Part shown: positions 7,692 to 16,498 of the stretch, in pieces | How positions within the stretch are numbered: the stretch's first letter is position 1 | How the letters are laid out: every line of letters begins with the position of its first letter | Position numbers and translations under genes: made by a program | Source: Jejuia rubra | GTDB lineage: Bacteria; Bacteroidota; Bacteroidia; Flavobacteriales; Flavobacteriaceae | Assembly (NCBI RefSeq): GCF_042684665.1 | Contig: NZ_JBHULY010000039.1 | Coordinates: forward strand, 186,001 to 250,000 | Reading direction: 5' to 3' | DNA length: 64,000 nucleotides | Notes under the pieces: model-generated | What the model was told of the DNA's origin: nothing | The model's database searches: none | The model's input: only the letters and a program-made list of their open reading frames with translations

Positions 7692-10289
7692 ATGAAAAAA
7701 GTACTATCACTACTATTATTGCTATCTTCTATTTCGAATTATGCGCAACAAGTAAGGCACATAGAAACCATAAATGAAGCTTGGTGTTTTTACAAAGGAA
7801 GTTTAGAGCAACCATTTAATGCGGACGAGACTATTGTTTGGGAAAATGTAACTATCCCGCATTCATGGAATACGGAAGATATATTAGATGACGAGGATGG
7901 TTATTATCGTGGCGAGGGTTGGTATAAAAGGACTTTAAATGTTCCGCAGATTTATGAGAATCAGCAGGTATTTATACTTTTTGAAGCGGTGAATCAAGTA
8001 ACCTCACTTTACATAAATGGTAAAGCCGTGGGGGAAGATCACATCGGTGGCTATACCACATTCGCGAGAGATATTACGGCATCACTAAAAGCGGGTAAAA
8101 ATGAAATTACCGTAAAAGTAGATAATGCCCATAATGATGAAATTATTCCGCAATCGGCAGACTTTTCATTTTATGGAGGCATATATCGCGATGTGCATTT
8201 AATCATTACAAAACCAGTACATTTTGAAGTAGCCAATTTAGGAGCGAATCCCATCTTTATAAGGACACCAGAGGTTTCGGAAGCCTCGGCAAAAGTTGCG
8301 GTACAATCTAAGTTGGTTCGGCCGAAAAAAGGAACCTATTACGTTAGGCAGTCTTTGTTCGATGCTGGTAATAATCTAGTAAAGCAGTTAAAAACCAAAT
8401 CTTCATACGGAAAAGATGCGTTCAGTGAATTTGCAATAACAAATCCTAATTTATGGTCGCCAGAACACCCGTATCTGTACAACTTAGTTTCAGAAATTGT
8501 GGATAGAAAAGGTAATGTTTACGATAGAATTGAAAACCCAGTGGGCTTCAGATGGTTTAGTTTCGATGCAAACAAAGGCTTTTTTATTAACGGGAAGCAA
8601 ACCAAATTGATAGGGACTTGTCGCCATCAGGATTTTCTAGGAAAAGCCAATGCAGTGAGTGATGAAATTCACCGTAACGATATGAAACTCCTAAAGGACA
8701 TGGGCTCTAATTTTTTACGTATTGCGCATTATCCTCAGGATCCCGCTATTTTAGAAATGTGTAATAAAATGGGTTTTGTGGCAACCTTGGAAATTCCTTT
8801 TGTGGATAAGGCGGCGGCCAATGAAGCCGGAAAACAGAACAGTATTAAAATGCTAAGGGAGGCCATTCGATTTAATTATAATCATCCAGCCATTGTGGCA
8901 TGGAATTTAGGAAACGAAACCACCATGAAAGCACCGGATAAACTCGGAGAAGATTACACAAAACATTTTATAGAGACACATAAAGCTTTAGCTAAAACGA
9001 TTAAAGAAGAAGATGAAACGCGATATTCATATACGGTGTTCTTCAGGGAACCTGCTTATCAGGATAAGCTTGGTATTCGCGTGACGGAGTTGGTGGGTTA
9101 TAATAAATACTATGGTTGGTATCGGGATGAGCTGGAGCAAATAGATGAAAATCTACGTGATTTAGTAAAACGTACTTTGGCCTTTAACCCTGATAAACCC
9201 TTAATTTTAAGTGAATACGGTGGAGGTGCAGACCCAAGGTTAAGAACCTACAACCCCACCCGATTTGATTTTAGTGTAGAGTACCAATTCTTGTTGCATA
9301 AGGCTTATATGAAGGCTATTTTAGATATTCCCGAAATTGTAGGGGCTAATGTCTGGAACTACGCCGATTTTCAGGTAGAACACAGGATAGATGCGGTGCC
9401 CCATATTAATAATAAAGGAATTGTATCGGCCTCGAGGGAAAAGAAAGACGCCTATTATTTATATCAAGCACTTTTAATGAAAACACCCTTTTTAGCTATT
9501 GCCTCAAAGGGATGGAATAAGCGCTCCGGTGTCGAAGATAATGAAGGAGCCAATGTGGCTACCCAACCCATAACTGTTGTAGGGAATGGAACAGAGGTAG
9601 AGTTGTTCATAAGCGGTACTTCTCATGGAAAACAAACGTTTGATTTTGCAACGGCAACATTTGAGGTGCCATTTAAACAGGGGCAAAATTTAATTGAGGT
9701 GGTTTCAGAAAAGGATGGGCAAGTCTTAAAAGACTTCGCTATTATAGATTTTACCCTTCAGCCTAAAAATTTGAAAAGTGAAACCAATCCATTCCAAGAA
9801 ATAGCCATTAATGTGGGTTCATATTGCTATTTTATTGAAAGCGATAATGTAGATTATTTATGGATGCCCGATAGGCCTTATGAAGAAGGTGGTTTTGGAT
9901 ATGTTGGAGGTGATTTTTTAAGATTCAAAAGTAAACGAAGGAATAATATCGGTACCAATGTGAGTGTTAAGGGGACTGAGAACGACCCGATTTATCAAAC
10001 CCAGCGTATCGGCATTGAAGCCTATAAATTTGATGTGCCTGACGGAACGTATGAGTTGTCCTTACTCTTAGCTGAACTCAAGTCTAAGGGTGAAAACATT
10101 ATGGATATTTCTGTGAATGGAAAGCCAATTTGGAACAACCTCAACCTAAAACAGGACTACGGAAAGGATCGTGGTGTTGCCAAGCGCTTTTTAGTTACTG
10201 TGGTAAACAACCAAGGTGTTAATATTGAGTTTAAAGCTAAAAAAGGAGAAACCAGATTAAGTGGGATTAAACTAAGAAAGGTCAATTGA
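7692..10289 (+). CDS. GH2 glycoside hydrolase, secreted, with C-terminal malectin-like domain
   Basis: An 865-aa exported GH2 enzyme with a Sec signal peptide ending near residue 18 (SNYAQQ). Domains run in the GH2 order: jelly-roll sugar-binding domain (about 25-180), immunoglobulin-like domain (about 185-290), TIM barrel (about 295-600), then accessory beta domains. The acid/base is Glu409 in AWNLGNE and the nucleophile Glu508 in LILSEYGGGA. The last 120 residues (YKFDVPDGTYELSLLLAE onward) look like a malectin-type binding domain. GH2 covers beta-galactosidase, beta-glucuronidase and others, so the linkage cut here cannot be read off; a uronate or xylose side residue is possible. It follows the sulfatase closely and probably shares its transcript. 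Confidence 0.9.
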   Translation: MKKVLSLLLLLSSISNYAQQVRHIETINEAWCFYKGSLEQPFNADETIVWENVTIPHSWNTEDILDDEDGYYRGEGWYKRTLNVPQIYENQQVFILFEAVNQVTSLYINGKAVGEDHIGGYTTFARDITASLKAGKNEITVKVDNAHNDEIIPQSADFSFYGGIYRDVHLIITKPVHFEVANLGANPIFIRTPEVSEASAKVAVQSKLVRPKKGTYYVRQSLFDAGNNLVKQLKTKSSYGKDAFSEFAITNPNLWSPEHPYLYNLVSEIVDRKGNVYDRIENPVGFRWFSFDANKGFFINGKQTKLIGTCRHQDFLGKANAVSDEIHRNDMKLLKDMGSNFLRIAHYPQDPAILEMCNKMGFVATLEIPFVDKAAANEAGKQNSIKMLREAIRFNYNHPAIVAWNLGNETTMKAPDKLGEDYTKHFIETHKALAKTIKEEDETRYSYTVFFREPAYQDKLGIRVTELVGYNKYYGWYRDELEQIDENLRDLVKRTLAFNPDKPLILSEYGGGADPRLRTYNPTRFDFSVEYQFLLHKAYMKAILDIPEIVGANVWNYADFQVEHRIDAVPHINNKGIVSASREKKDAYYLYQALLMKTPFLAIASKGWNKRSGVEDNEGANVATQPITVVGNGTEVELFISGTSHGKQTFDFATATFEVPFKQGQNLIEVVSEKDGQVLKDFAIIDFTLQPKNLKSETNPFQEIAINVGSYCYFIESDNVDYLWMPDRPYEEGGFGYVGGDFLRFKSKRRNNIGTNVSVKGTENDPIYQTQRIGIEAYKFDVPDGTYELSLLLAELKSKGENIMDISVNGKPIWNNLNLKQDYGKDRGVAKRFLVTVVNNQGVNIEFKAKKGETRLSGIKLRKVN

Positions 10290-10301
10290 CCATTTTACGT
10301 A

Positions 10302-10321
10302 CAGGGCATTGCAGGATACGT
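10302..10321 (+). promoter_or_regulatory. Tandem CAGGAYA element upstream of GH106
   Basis: CAGGGCA at 10302 and CAGGATA at 10312 are spaced exactly 10 bp. The element sits in the 81-bp gap between GH2 and GH106; box 2 begins 59 bp before the GH106 start codon. It matches the element seen upstream of other units in this window. The function as an activator or repressor site is inferred. Confidence 0.55.
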
Positions 10322-10370
10322 ATTTTGGAAACAATAAATACCTTATAAAACTTTTATTAATCATTGTTTT

Positions 10371-13300
10371 ATGAGGTTTTTAGTTTTTGTTTTAAATGTT
10401 TTTTTGTTGACGTTTTTGGTTTTTAGTTGTGCAGATTCATCAACTAATAAGGTGTTATTAAAAAACTATGATGGTCCAAGCTTAAATGAATTATCTGAAA
10501 ACTTTAAATCGCCGGCATTACAATACCGCCCCGAAACTTGGTTTCACCTTAACGGAAACAATATTTCTAAAGAAGGTTTAACCTTGGATTTAGAAGCTAT
10601 AAAACAAGCCGGTTTACAGGGGATTCATCTATTTAATAAAGCTGGACGACTATATCCTAATGTAGAACCTATTAAAATTTTATCGCCCGAATGGGAGGAC
10701 ATGATTCGGCATACTGCGGATGAATGTAAACGCTTGGGCTTAAAATTTACGATGCAGAATTGTCCCGGATGGTCCATGACGGGTGGACCTTGGGTGCCTG
10801 TTGAAGAAGCACAACGTGAAGTTGTTGAAACTACATATCACATTTCCGGGAACAAAACCTTTAATGAGATCCTAGAATTAGATGCCCTGTATCACACCCC
10901 AGATTATGATTACAAGGACATTCAAGTATTGGCGTTTCCAACACCTGAAGGTGATGATTCTGAGGCTTTCAATCCATCGAAAATTGAAACAAATAATGCC
11001 ATTGTACCATGGGAGGATATTTTTAATCCCAATTCTAAAATTATTGTTACACGAAAAACTACACGCTTAGATAAAGCTTTAGCTGAATACAGAAAAACTG
11101 GCATTTCAAAAGTAAATAGTGAAGATACTTGGGTAAAAACAAGTTTTGATGCGCCCATCACTTTGCGGACAATTGTTTTTCCACAGTTGCGACATATAAT
11201 TATGAATACGCAGTACCCGGTTGTAGATGTGGCAATTAATGTTGAAGCACGTATCGACAACAAATTATCGGAAATTGCAACTTTAAATTTACCAGATGCC
11301 AATTGGAACGACAGACGCAAACACTTGACGCTCACTATACCGGAAACCACCTCAAACGAATTTGTATTTAGCTTTGAAGGTAGCCATAGTATTGCGCCAG
11401 AGTTTATCCGATTGAGTTCAAAGCCACGATTGCATAATCACGAAGCAAAAGCGGCGAAAGTACTAAGACGTTTGGAAAAAGATGTTCAGTATAATTATGC
11501 TGAAAATACAATCATTAAAACGGGCGATATCATCAACCTTACGGATAAAATGTCGGCTGATGGTAAATTAACCTGGCAGGTGCCTGAAGGGCAATGGACG
11601 ATTGTGCGCTTTGGACATATCAATATGCGATTAAAAAACAAACCAGCAGTTCCAGAGGCGACGGGTTGGGAGTCCAGTAAATTAGACAAAATTGCTATCG
11701 AAAACCATTTACGTAATGGAATGATTGGGAATTTAATCAAAGACGGTGGCCCCATTGGCGACGGGAAACTGCACGGTTTATTAATTGATAGTTGGGAAAG
11801 CCATGTGCCTACCTGGACGATGAATTCAGAAGATATGTTCAATGAATTTGAAACCCGACGTGGTTATAGTATGAAAGAGTACCTTCCGGCTACAATGGGA
11901 TATATTGTAGATAGTCCGGCTACAACTACCAAATTTTTAAGGGATTTGAGACATACCATGGACGAAGTATTTATCGATAATTTTTTCAAACACTTTGCAA
12001 CGGTTGCACATGACATGGGCGCTCAAGTTTATACAGAGGGCGCAGGTGGCGAAGTGCTTCCTGTGGACCCCATGCGCTACTACGGTGTAAGCGATATACC
12101 TATGACGGAGTTTTGGTACCCATCGGCACCATCTGCTCAAAATGAATACGCAAAACCCATTTACAATGCCGCTTCGGCAATGCATTTGTACAATAAGCCT
12201 GTTTTGGCAGCCGAGGCCTGTACTCAGGTAGGCGTAAAATGGAATGAACATCCGTTTAGCGTAAAATATTTAATCGATTATAATTTTGCCAAAGGGGTTA
12301 ACCATTTAGTATTCCATACGTTTTCGCATACACCCCAAACGGATGTGTACCCCGGTTCTAGTTTTGGCGGGCATATCGGCTTCCCTTTGGTGCGTCAACA
12401 AACATGGTGGCCATACATGAAAGATTGGACGGACTATTTAGCGCGTAACCAATATGTATTGCAACAAGGAGAGTATGTTGCAGATGTGTTATGGTATTAC
12501 GGAGACCATTGCGAGCGGCCGCCATTCGATTTGGATGTCTTTCCAAAAGGCTATCGTTTTGATTATTTGAATGCAGAGATTTTGCACAGCAAATTGAGTG
12601 CGAACAACGGGAAAATCCATGTGGAAGATGCGGGGGATTATCGTGTTATCATGCTAAGGGATTCCGAAGAAATGTTGCTCTCCACTATAAAGAAATTGGA
12701 AGAATTAGTGGAGGCAGGTGCTGTAATTTTAGGAGATAAACCGTTGGATTCCCCAAGTTTAATGGATGACGAAGACGATGTAAAGCAACTTAAATCCATT
12801 TCTGATAAATTATGGGGACAAACAAAAAGCGGTGTAAAGCAAGTTGGTAAAGGGCGTGTGTATTGGGGGCTAACCTTAGATGAGGTGTTAAAGGAAGAAA
12901 AAATTGCAGAAGATGTTATTGTTCCGGATGGTCTCATTATCAATTGGATACATCGTGAAACTAAAGATTCCGATATTTATTTTGTGGCTTCAAAAGAAGA
13001 CAAACCCATAGATGTTTCCATGAGTTTTCGAGTAGTAGATAGGTCGCCTCAGATTTGGGATGCCTTTACAGGGAATCAACAAGATGCCAAAATTTGGAAA
13101 TCCGAAGAAAACCGAACTAATGTGGTATTGTCACTACCGCCAAATGGAAGTGCCATTATCGTATTTTCAAGAAACAGCAAACAGCCCTTGGCTTCAAAAG
13201 TAACTCAAGGCGATACAGTAATTCTAGATACAAAAACCGTCTGGTATAGGGTCAACGAAGAAAAAGGAGGGGCTCAGCTTTCATTTAAAGAAGAAGATAT

Positions 13301-13844
13301 TATCACATCAAAATCAGGGGAATATGTATTTTATCAAAATGAAAGCACAACCCAAAAGATCGTTGCAGTCAAAGAAAAATCACTTCAAAATAATTGGAGT
13401 TTGTCTTTTGAGGAAGGTTGGGATACGCCGAAAACCACTGAAGCTTCAAAATTAAAATCACTAACGGAATTTGAACACGAGACGATAAAACATTATTCAG
13501 GAACTGTTACATATTCAAAAACAATTAATCTTGATGAGCTTGGTAAGCATAACATTTTAGATTTAGGTGATGTAGCCAATATTGCAGAACTTTGGTGCAA
13601 CGGTAAAAAAGTTGGCGTAAAATGGGTACCACCCTTTGAGTTTGATGTTAGCGACCATGTTCAAAAAGGTGAAAATAAACTTGAGGTAAAAGTCACCAAT
13701 ACGTGGCGCAACCAACTTATTTATGATAACTCTAGGCCAAAAGCTAAAAAGAAAACCTGGACTACAAGTCCTCCCAAAAAAGAAGAGACAGATTTGGAGC
13801 CTTCAGGTTTAATCGGTCCAGTTGTTCTAAGATTCATTGATTAG
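10371..13844 (+). CDS. GH106 alpha-L-rhamnosidase lipoprotein
   Basis: A 1157-aa enzyme of the GH106 type, which removes terminal alpha-L-rhamnose. A lipoprotein signal ends at Cys20 (VFSC). The hallmark NCPGWSMTGGPW segment lies at about 130-141 in the catalytic barrel. Glutamates in LLIDSWES and VLAAEACT are the probable catalytic pair by analogy with characterised GH106 enzymes. The C-terminus holds beta-sandwich domains and closes with PSGLIGPVVL, as in the second GH106 of this window. Length is normal for the family. A tandem CAGGAYA element lies in the short gap upstream, so it may start its own transcript although it is only 81 bp from GH2. It would act on rhamnose-capped oligosaccharides, probably after desulfation. 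Confidence 0.9.
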   Translation: MRFLVFVLNVFLLTFLVFSCADSSTNKVLLKNYDGPSLNELSENFKSPALQYRPETWFHLNGNNISKEGLTLDLEAIKQAGLQGIHLFNKAGRLYPNVEPIKILSPEWEDMIRHTADECKRLGLKFTMQNCPGWSMTGGPWVPVEEAQREVVETTYHISGNKTFNEILELDALYHTPDYDYKDIQVLAFPTPEGDDSEAFNPSKIETNNAIVPWEDIFNPNSKIIVTRKTTRLDKALAEYRKTGISKVNSEDTWVKTSFDAPITLRTIVFPQLRHIIMNTQYPVVDVAINVEARIDNKLSEIATLNLPDANWNDRRKHLTLTIPETTSNEFVFSFEGSHSIAPEFIRLSSKPRLHNHEAKAAKVLRRLEKDVQYNYAENTIIKTGDIINLTDKMSADGKLTWQVPEGQWTIVRFGHINMRLKNKPAVPEATGWESSKLDKIAIENHLRNGMIGNLIKDGGPIGDGKLHGLLIDSWESHVPTWTMNSEDMFNEFETRRGYSMKEYLPATMGYIVDSPATTTKFLRDLRHTMDEVFIDNFFKHFATVAHDMGAQVYTEGAGGEVLPVDPMRYYGVSDIPMTEFWYPSAPSAQNEYAKPIYNAASAMHLYNKPVLAAEACTQVGVKWNEHPFSVKYLIDYNFAKGVNHLVFHTFSHTPQTDVYPGSSFGGHIGFPLVRQQTWWPYMKDWTDYLARNQYVLQQGEYVADVLWYYGDHCERPPFDLDVFPKGYRFDYLNAEILHSKLSANNGKIHVEDAGDYRVIMLRDSEEMLLSTIKKLEELVEAGAVILGDKPLDSPSLMDDEDDVKQLKSISDKLWGQTKSGVKQVGKGRVYWGLTLDEVLKEEKIAEDVIVPDGLIINWIHRETKDSDIYFVASKEDKPIDVSMSFRVVDRSPQIWDAFTGNQQDAKIWKSEENRTNVVLSLPPNGSAIIVFSRNSKQPLASKVTQGDTVILDTKTVWYRVNEEKGGAQLSFKEEDIITSKSGEYVFYQNESTTQKIVAVKEKSLQNNWSLSFEEGWDTPKTTEASKLKSLTEFEHETIKHYSGTVTYSKTINLDELGKHNILDLGDVANIAELWCNGKKVGVKWVPPFEFDVSDHVQKGENKLEVKVTNTWRNQLIYDNSRPKAKKKTWTTSPPKKEETDLEPSGLIGPVVLRFID

Positions 13845-13912
13845 ACGAAATTCTTATCTGGAGCTATTCTCCGTCAAACATTTGTTTTTTAGCGAATTAA
13901 TTGGTCGTTTAC

Positions 13913-13937
13913 CCTGAACTCATGATAGTTCAGGATA
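13913..13937 (+). promoter_or_regulatory. Tandem CAGGAYA element with overlapping inverted repeat, upstream of the lyase block
   Basis: CATGATA (13921) and CAGGATA (13931) form the 10-bp-period element. Box 2 begins 77 bp before the lyase start at 14008. In addition CCTGAACT (13913-13920) is the exact reverse complement of AGTTCAGG (13927-13934), giving an 8-bp inverted repeat around CATGAT that the other copies lack. The 17-mer CATGAYAGTTCAGGAYA is shared with the copies at 23840 and 57865. Confidence 0.55.
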
Positions 13938-14007
13938 CAAATCCTTTGTTTTTTTTCGAATTTTATGCAAGGTTTATTGCTTCCAAAGAAATTTAATTAG
14001 AATCATT

Positions 14008-16482
14008 ATGAAAAGAATTGCACTTAAGCACTTTGTTTTTTCCATATTATTGTTCGCTGTCGTTTTCTCTCAGGCACAAGTTACCCTAGAAAGCGAAATA
14101 AAAATTACCGATTTAGCCATGTACTTTGATGGTAACAAAGTATCCTTAAATACTACTACAAATAACCCCAATGGATATGATTATGTGTATGGCCGAAGTT
14201 TAACACCTCACGGCGATTGTATTAAGGTTTATGATAAATTCGTTTTTTTAACCTGGTACAGAGGTGGTAAAAATGACCGCCACGTGATGCTTACACGGTA
14301 CAATACAGAAACTGAAACCATGAAAACCATTGAATTTCCGCATCAGCATACGGGATACAATGGAAGATGGTGGATCGGGGAAACCCATAATACCATTGCG
14401 GTTGGCATTTGCCCCAAGGACGAAACTATCCACATGGTTTACGATATGCACCGTAATGGCAATGTGCCGGCATTTTCTAACGATTATCTTCGTTATTCAT
14501 ATACTACAGCTAATGCCGCAACAGTGCCAGACGAACAGTTTACCATTGATTTGTTTGTGCAATCACCGAACAACAATTACAAGCATTTAGCCTTTCCGGG
14601 TATAAATGATGTAAATACAACAAAGCTTTTGACCTATCCTGCATTTTTCACCAATGATCAGGGTGATTTGTTTATGAAGAACAGATTTGGCTACTCCAAA
14701 AATGGAAAGTTTTTGTTTGCAAAATATGATGGAACGGATTGGGAGGGCTATACCGATTTTAACAGAATGCAGGCTTCAAGTCATGGTAGCCCATACAACT
14801 GGGGATTATATGGTGATATAAAATATATAAACGGGAAAATACGCATTGGTTTTCAGCAAAGAGCTGGCCTAAATAATGATAAGTATATTTATCAAAACGG
14901 GTTTTACTATGCCTATTCGGATGATCCAAGTGGCTTAACACAATGGAAAGACCATGAAGGCACTGGCTTTACACGTCCTCTAGCTGTTTCGGATTTAATC
15001 AAGATATCAGAACCTGGGGATTTGGTTACAACCACTGAAAAAGACAAAGTTTATATGGTTGGAGGATTTGACTGGACGGTAACTGATAATAATGATATTC
15101 ATTTTATTGGAAGAGTAAAAGACAATAGTACTACAAGTAGTACGGCAGGACAAACAAAACAGGTACATACATACAAGCCCGCAGGAGCTTCAAATTTTAT
15201 AACCACTACAGATTTTTCTGGAGCCGAGACGCTTTATGCTTCAGGGGATTATGTATATATTATTGGATTAAATTCTTCAGGTAGGCCTTTTGTAGAAAGG
15301 GCTTTGGGTGGCACTAACTCATTTACTAGAGTTTATGAGGCTACGTCCGGGAAGCGTTTTAGAAAGGGGCAGGTGTATATTAAAAATGGCAGATTATATT
15401 ATTATTTGTTGGAAAACAACTCATCAGATAGTGACGATACACAGCCAACCTATCTTCAAATTATTGATTTGGGTATTGACAACGGGCCAAAATCCTTTGC
15501 TGTTACCTTAATTACACCCAGTGATAATGATAGTTTTGAAGAGGGCGATATCGTTCAGCTTTACGCAACTGCAACTGCAGACGAAGGTGAAATTACCAAA
15601 GTAGAGTTTTATGCCAACAATGCCCTTATAGGAGAAGATAACACCTCCCCGTATTCGTTGGATTGGACACCTTCCACAACCGGTATCTATGCCATAAAAG
15701 CTAAGGCATACAAAACAGGAGGTGATAGCATTATATCCTCAGAGGTAACTATCGAAGTAACCGAAGTTGATGAAAGTGATTTAACAGGAGACGTTTATCG
15801 ATTAAGAAACGTAGCTACGGGTAAGTTTTTAGGTGATGAAGGTGGCAGTGCCAATCCAGTTTCAATGAACGATACTGGAGAGGACACAAACAAACATTGG
15901 AACTTTGTTAAAACCAATGTAGGTGGTACCGATTATTTCAATATTGATAGCGAAACCAATGGGATATTACGCGCCACAGGAGCCGGTTTTGCTCCAGGGG
16001 CTTATCTTGTGGTAAGCACAGGGAAAGTCGCTCCAGCAGGCGATACCGATAAAATTTGGACTGTGCATTATAATGAGACTGATGATACTTTTAGATTCGA
16101 ATCTAAAGACAATGGCCGATTTTTATATCACGATGCAAGTGGCAGTGTAACAAATATTAGTGCTCCCGAAACGGATATAAGAAGTGTATGGGAGGCAATC
16201 TCAACAAGTGAGTCTTTAAGTATTACTGATGAAGCGTTGCGTTCGCCTTCAATAAAAATATACCCCAATCCTGCGCGCGATAAATTTACCGTGGCTTTTC
16301 AAAATATTAGCACTATTAGGCGTGTGGAGATTTACAGTATTTTAGGAAAACTTGTTTATCAAAACTCAATATCAAAAAGTAAACAAGAAATTGAAAGTTC
16401 TGATTTCACCGCTGGGGTTTACATCGTTAAAGCTTTTTCAGATAGTAATAAAGAATTCCATACTAAACTTGTCATAAAATAG
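14008..16482 (+). CDS. Secreted BNR/beta-propeller polysaccharide lyase candidate (PL24/PL25-like), T9SS
   Basis: An 824-aa multidomain secreted protein, most likely an endo-acting ulvan lyase. A Sec signal ends near residue 23 (SQAQ). Residues about 25-490 form a BNR_4-type beta-propeller with conserved HGDC (68-71), ETHNT (His127) and YDMH (His148). Histidines and tyrosines of this kind are catalytic in PL24 and PL25 ulvan lyases, whose fold this resembles. Then come an immunoglobulin-like domain (about 495-590), a beta-trefoil-like module (about 595-735) and a T9SS type A sorting domain (KIYPNP onward, about 750-824). It is the first of three tandem paralogues 16-18 bp apart. PL24 or PL25 membership, or a new related family, cannot be decided without a profile search. 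Confidence 0.75.
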   Translation: MKRIALKHFVFSILLFAVVFSQAQVTLESEIKITDLAMYFDGNKVSLNTTTNNPNGYDYVYGRSLTPHGDCIKVYDKFVFLTWYRGGKNDRHVMLTRYNTETETMKTIEFPHQHTGYNGRWWIGETHNTIAVGICPKDETIHMVYDMHRNGNVPAFSNDYLRYSYTTANAATVPDEQFTIDLFVQSPNNNYKHLAFPGINDVNTTKLLTYPAFFTNDQGDLFMKNRFGYSKNGKFLFAKYDGTDWEGYTDFNRMQASSHGSPYNWGLYGDIKYINGKIRIGFQQRAGLNNDKYIYQNGFYYAYSDDPSGLTQWKDHEGTGFTRPLAVSDLIKISEPGDLVTTTEKDKVYMVGGFDWTVTDNNDIHFIGRVKDNSTTSSTAGQTKQVHTYKPAGASNFITTTDFSGAETLYASGDYVYIIGLNSSGRPFVERALGGTNSFTRVYEATSGKRFRKGQVYIKNGRLYYYLLENNSSDSDDTQPTYLQIIDLGIDNGPKSFAVTLITPSDNDSFEEGDIVQLYATATADEGEITKVEFYANNALIGEDNTSPYSLDWTPSTTGIYAIKAKAYKTGGDSIISSEVTIEVTEVDESDLTGDVYRLRNVATGKFLGDEGGSANPVSMNDTGEDTNKHWNFVKTNVGGTDYFNIDSETNGILRATGAGFAPGAYLVVSTGKVAPAGDTDKIWTVHYNETDDTFRFESKDNGRFLYHDASGSVTNISAPETDIRSVWEAISTSESLSITDEALRSPSIKIYPNPARDKFTVAFQNISTIRRVEIYSILGKLVYQNSISKSKQEIESSDFTAGVYIVKAFSDSNKEFHTKLVIK

Positions 16483-16498
16483 AAATCAAAAGAACAGT

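Noticed and set aside
11495..12251. Long minus-strand open frames inside the GH106 gene as antisense genes
   Set aside because: They mirror the codon pattern of the + strand gene, encode no recognisable domains and have no start signals.
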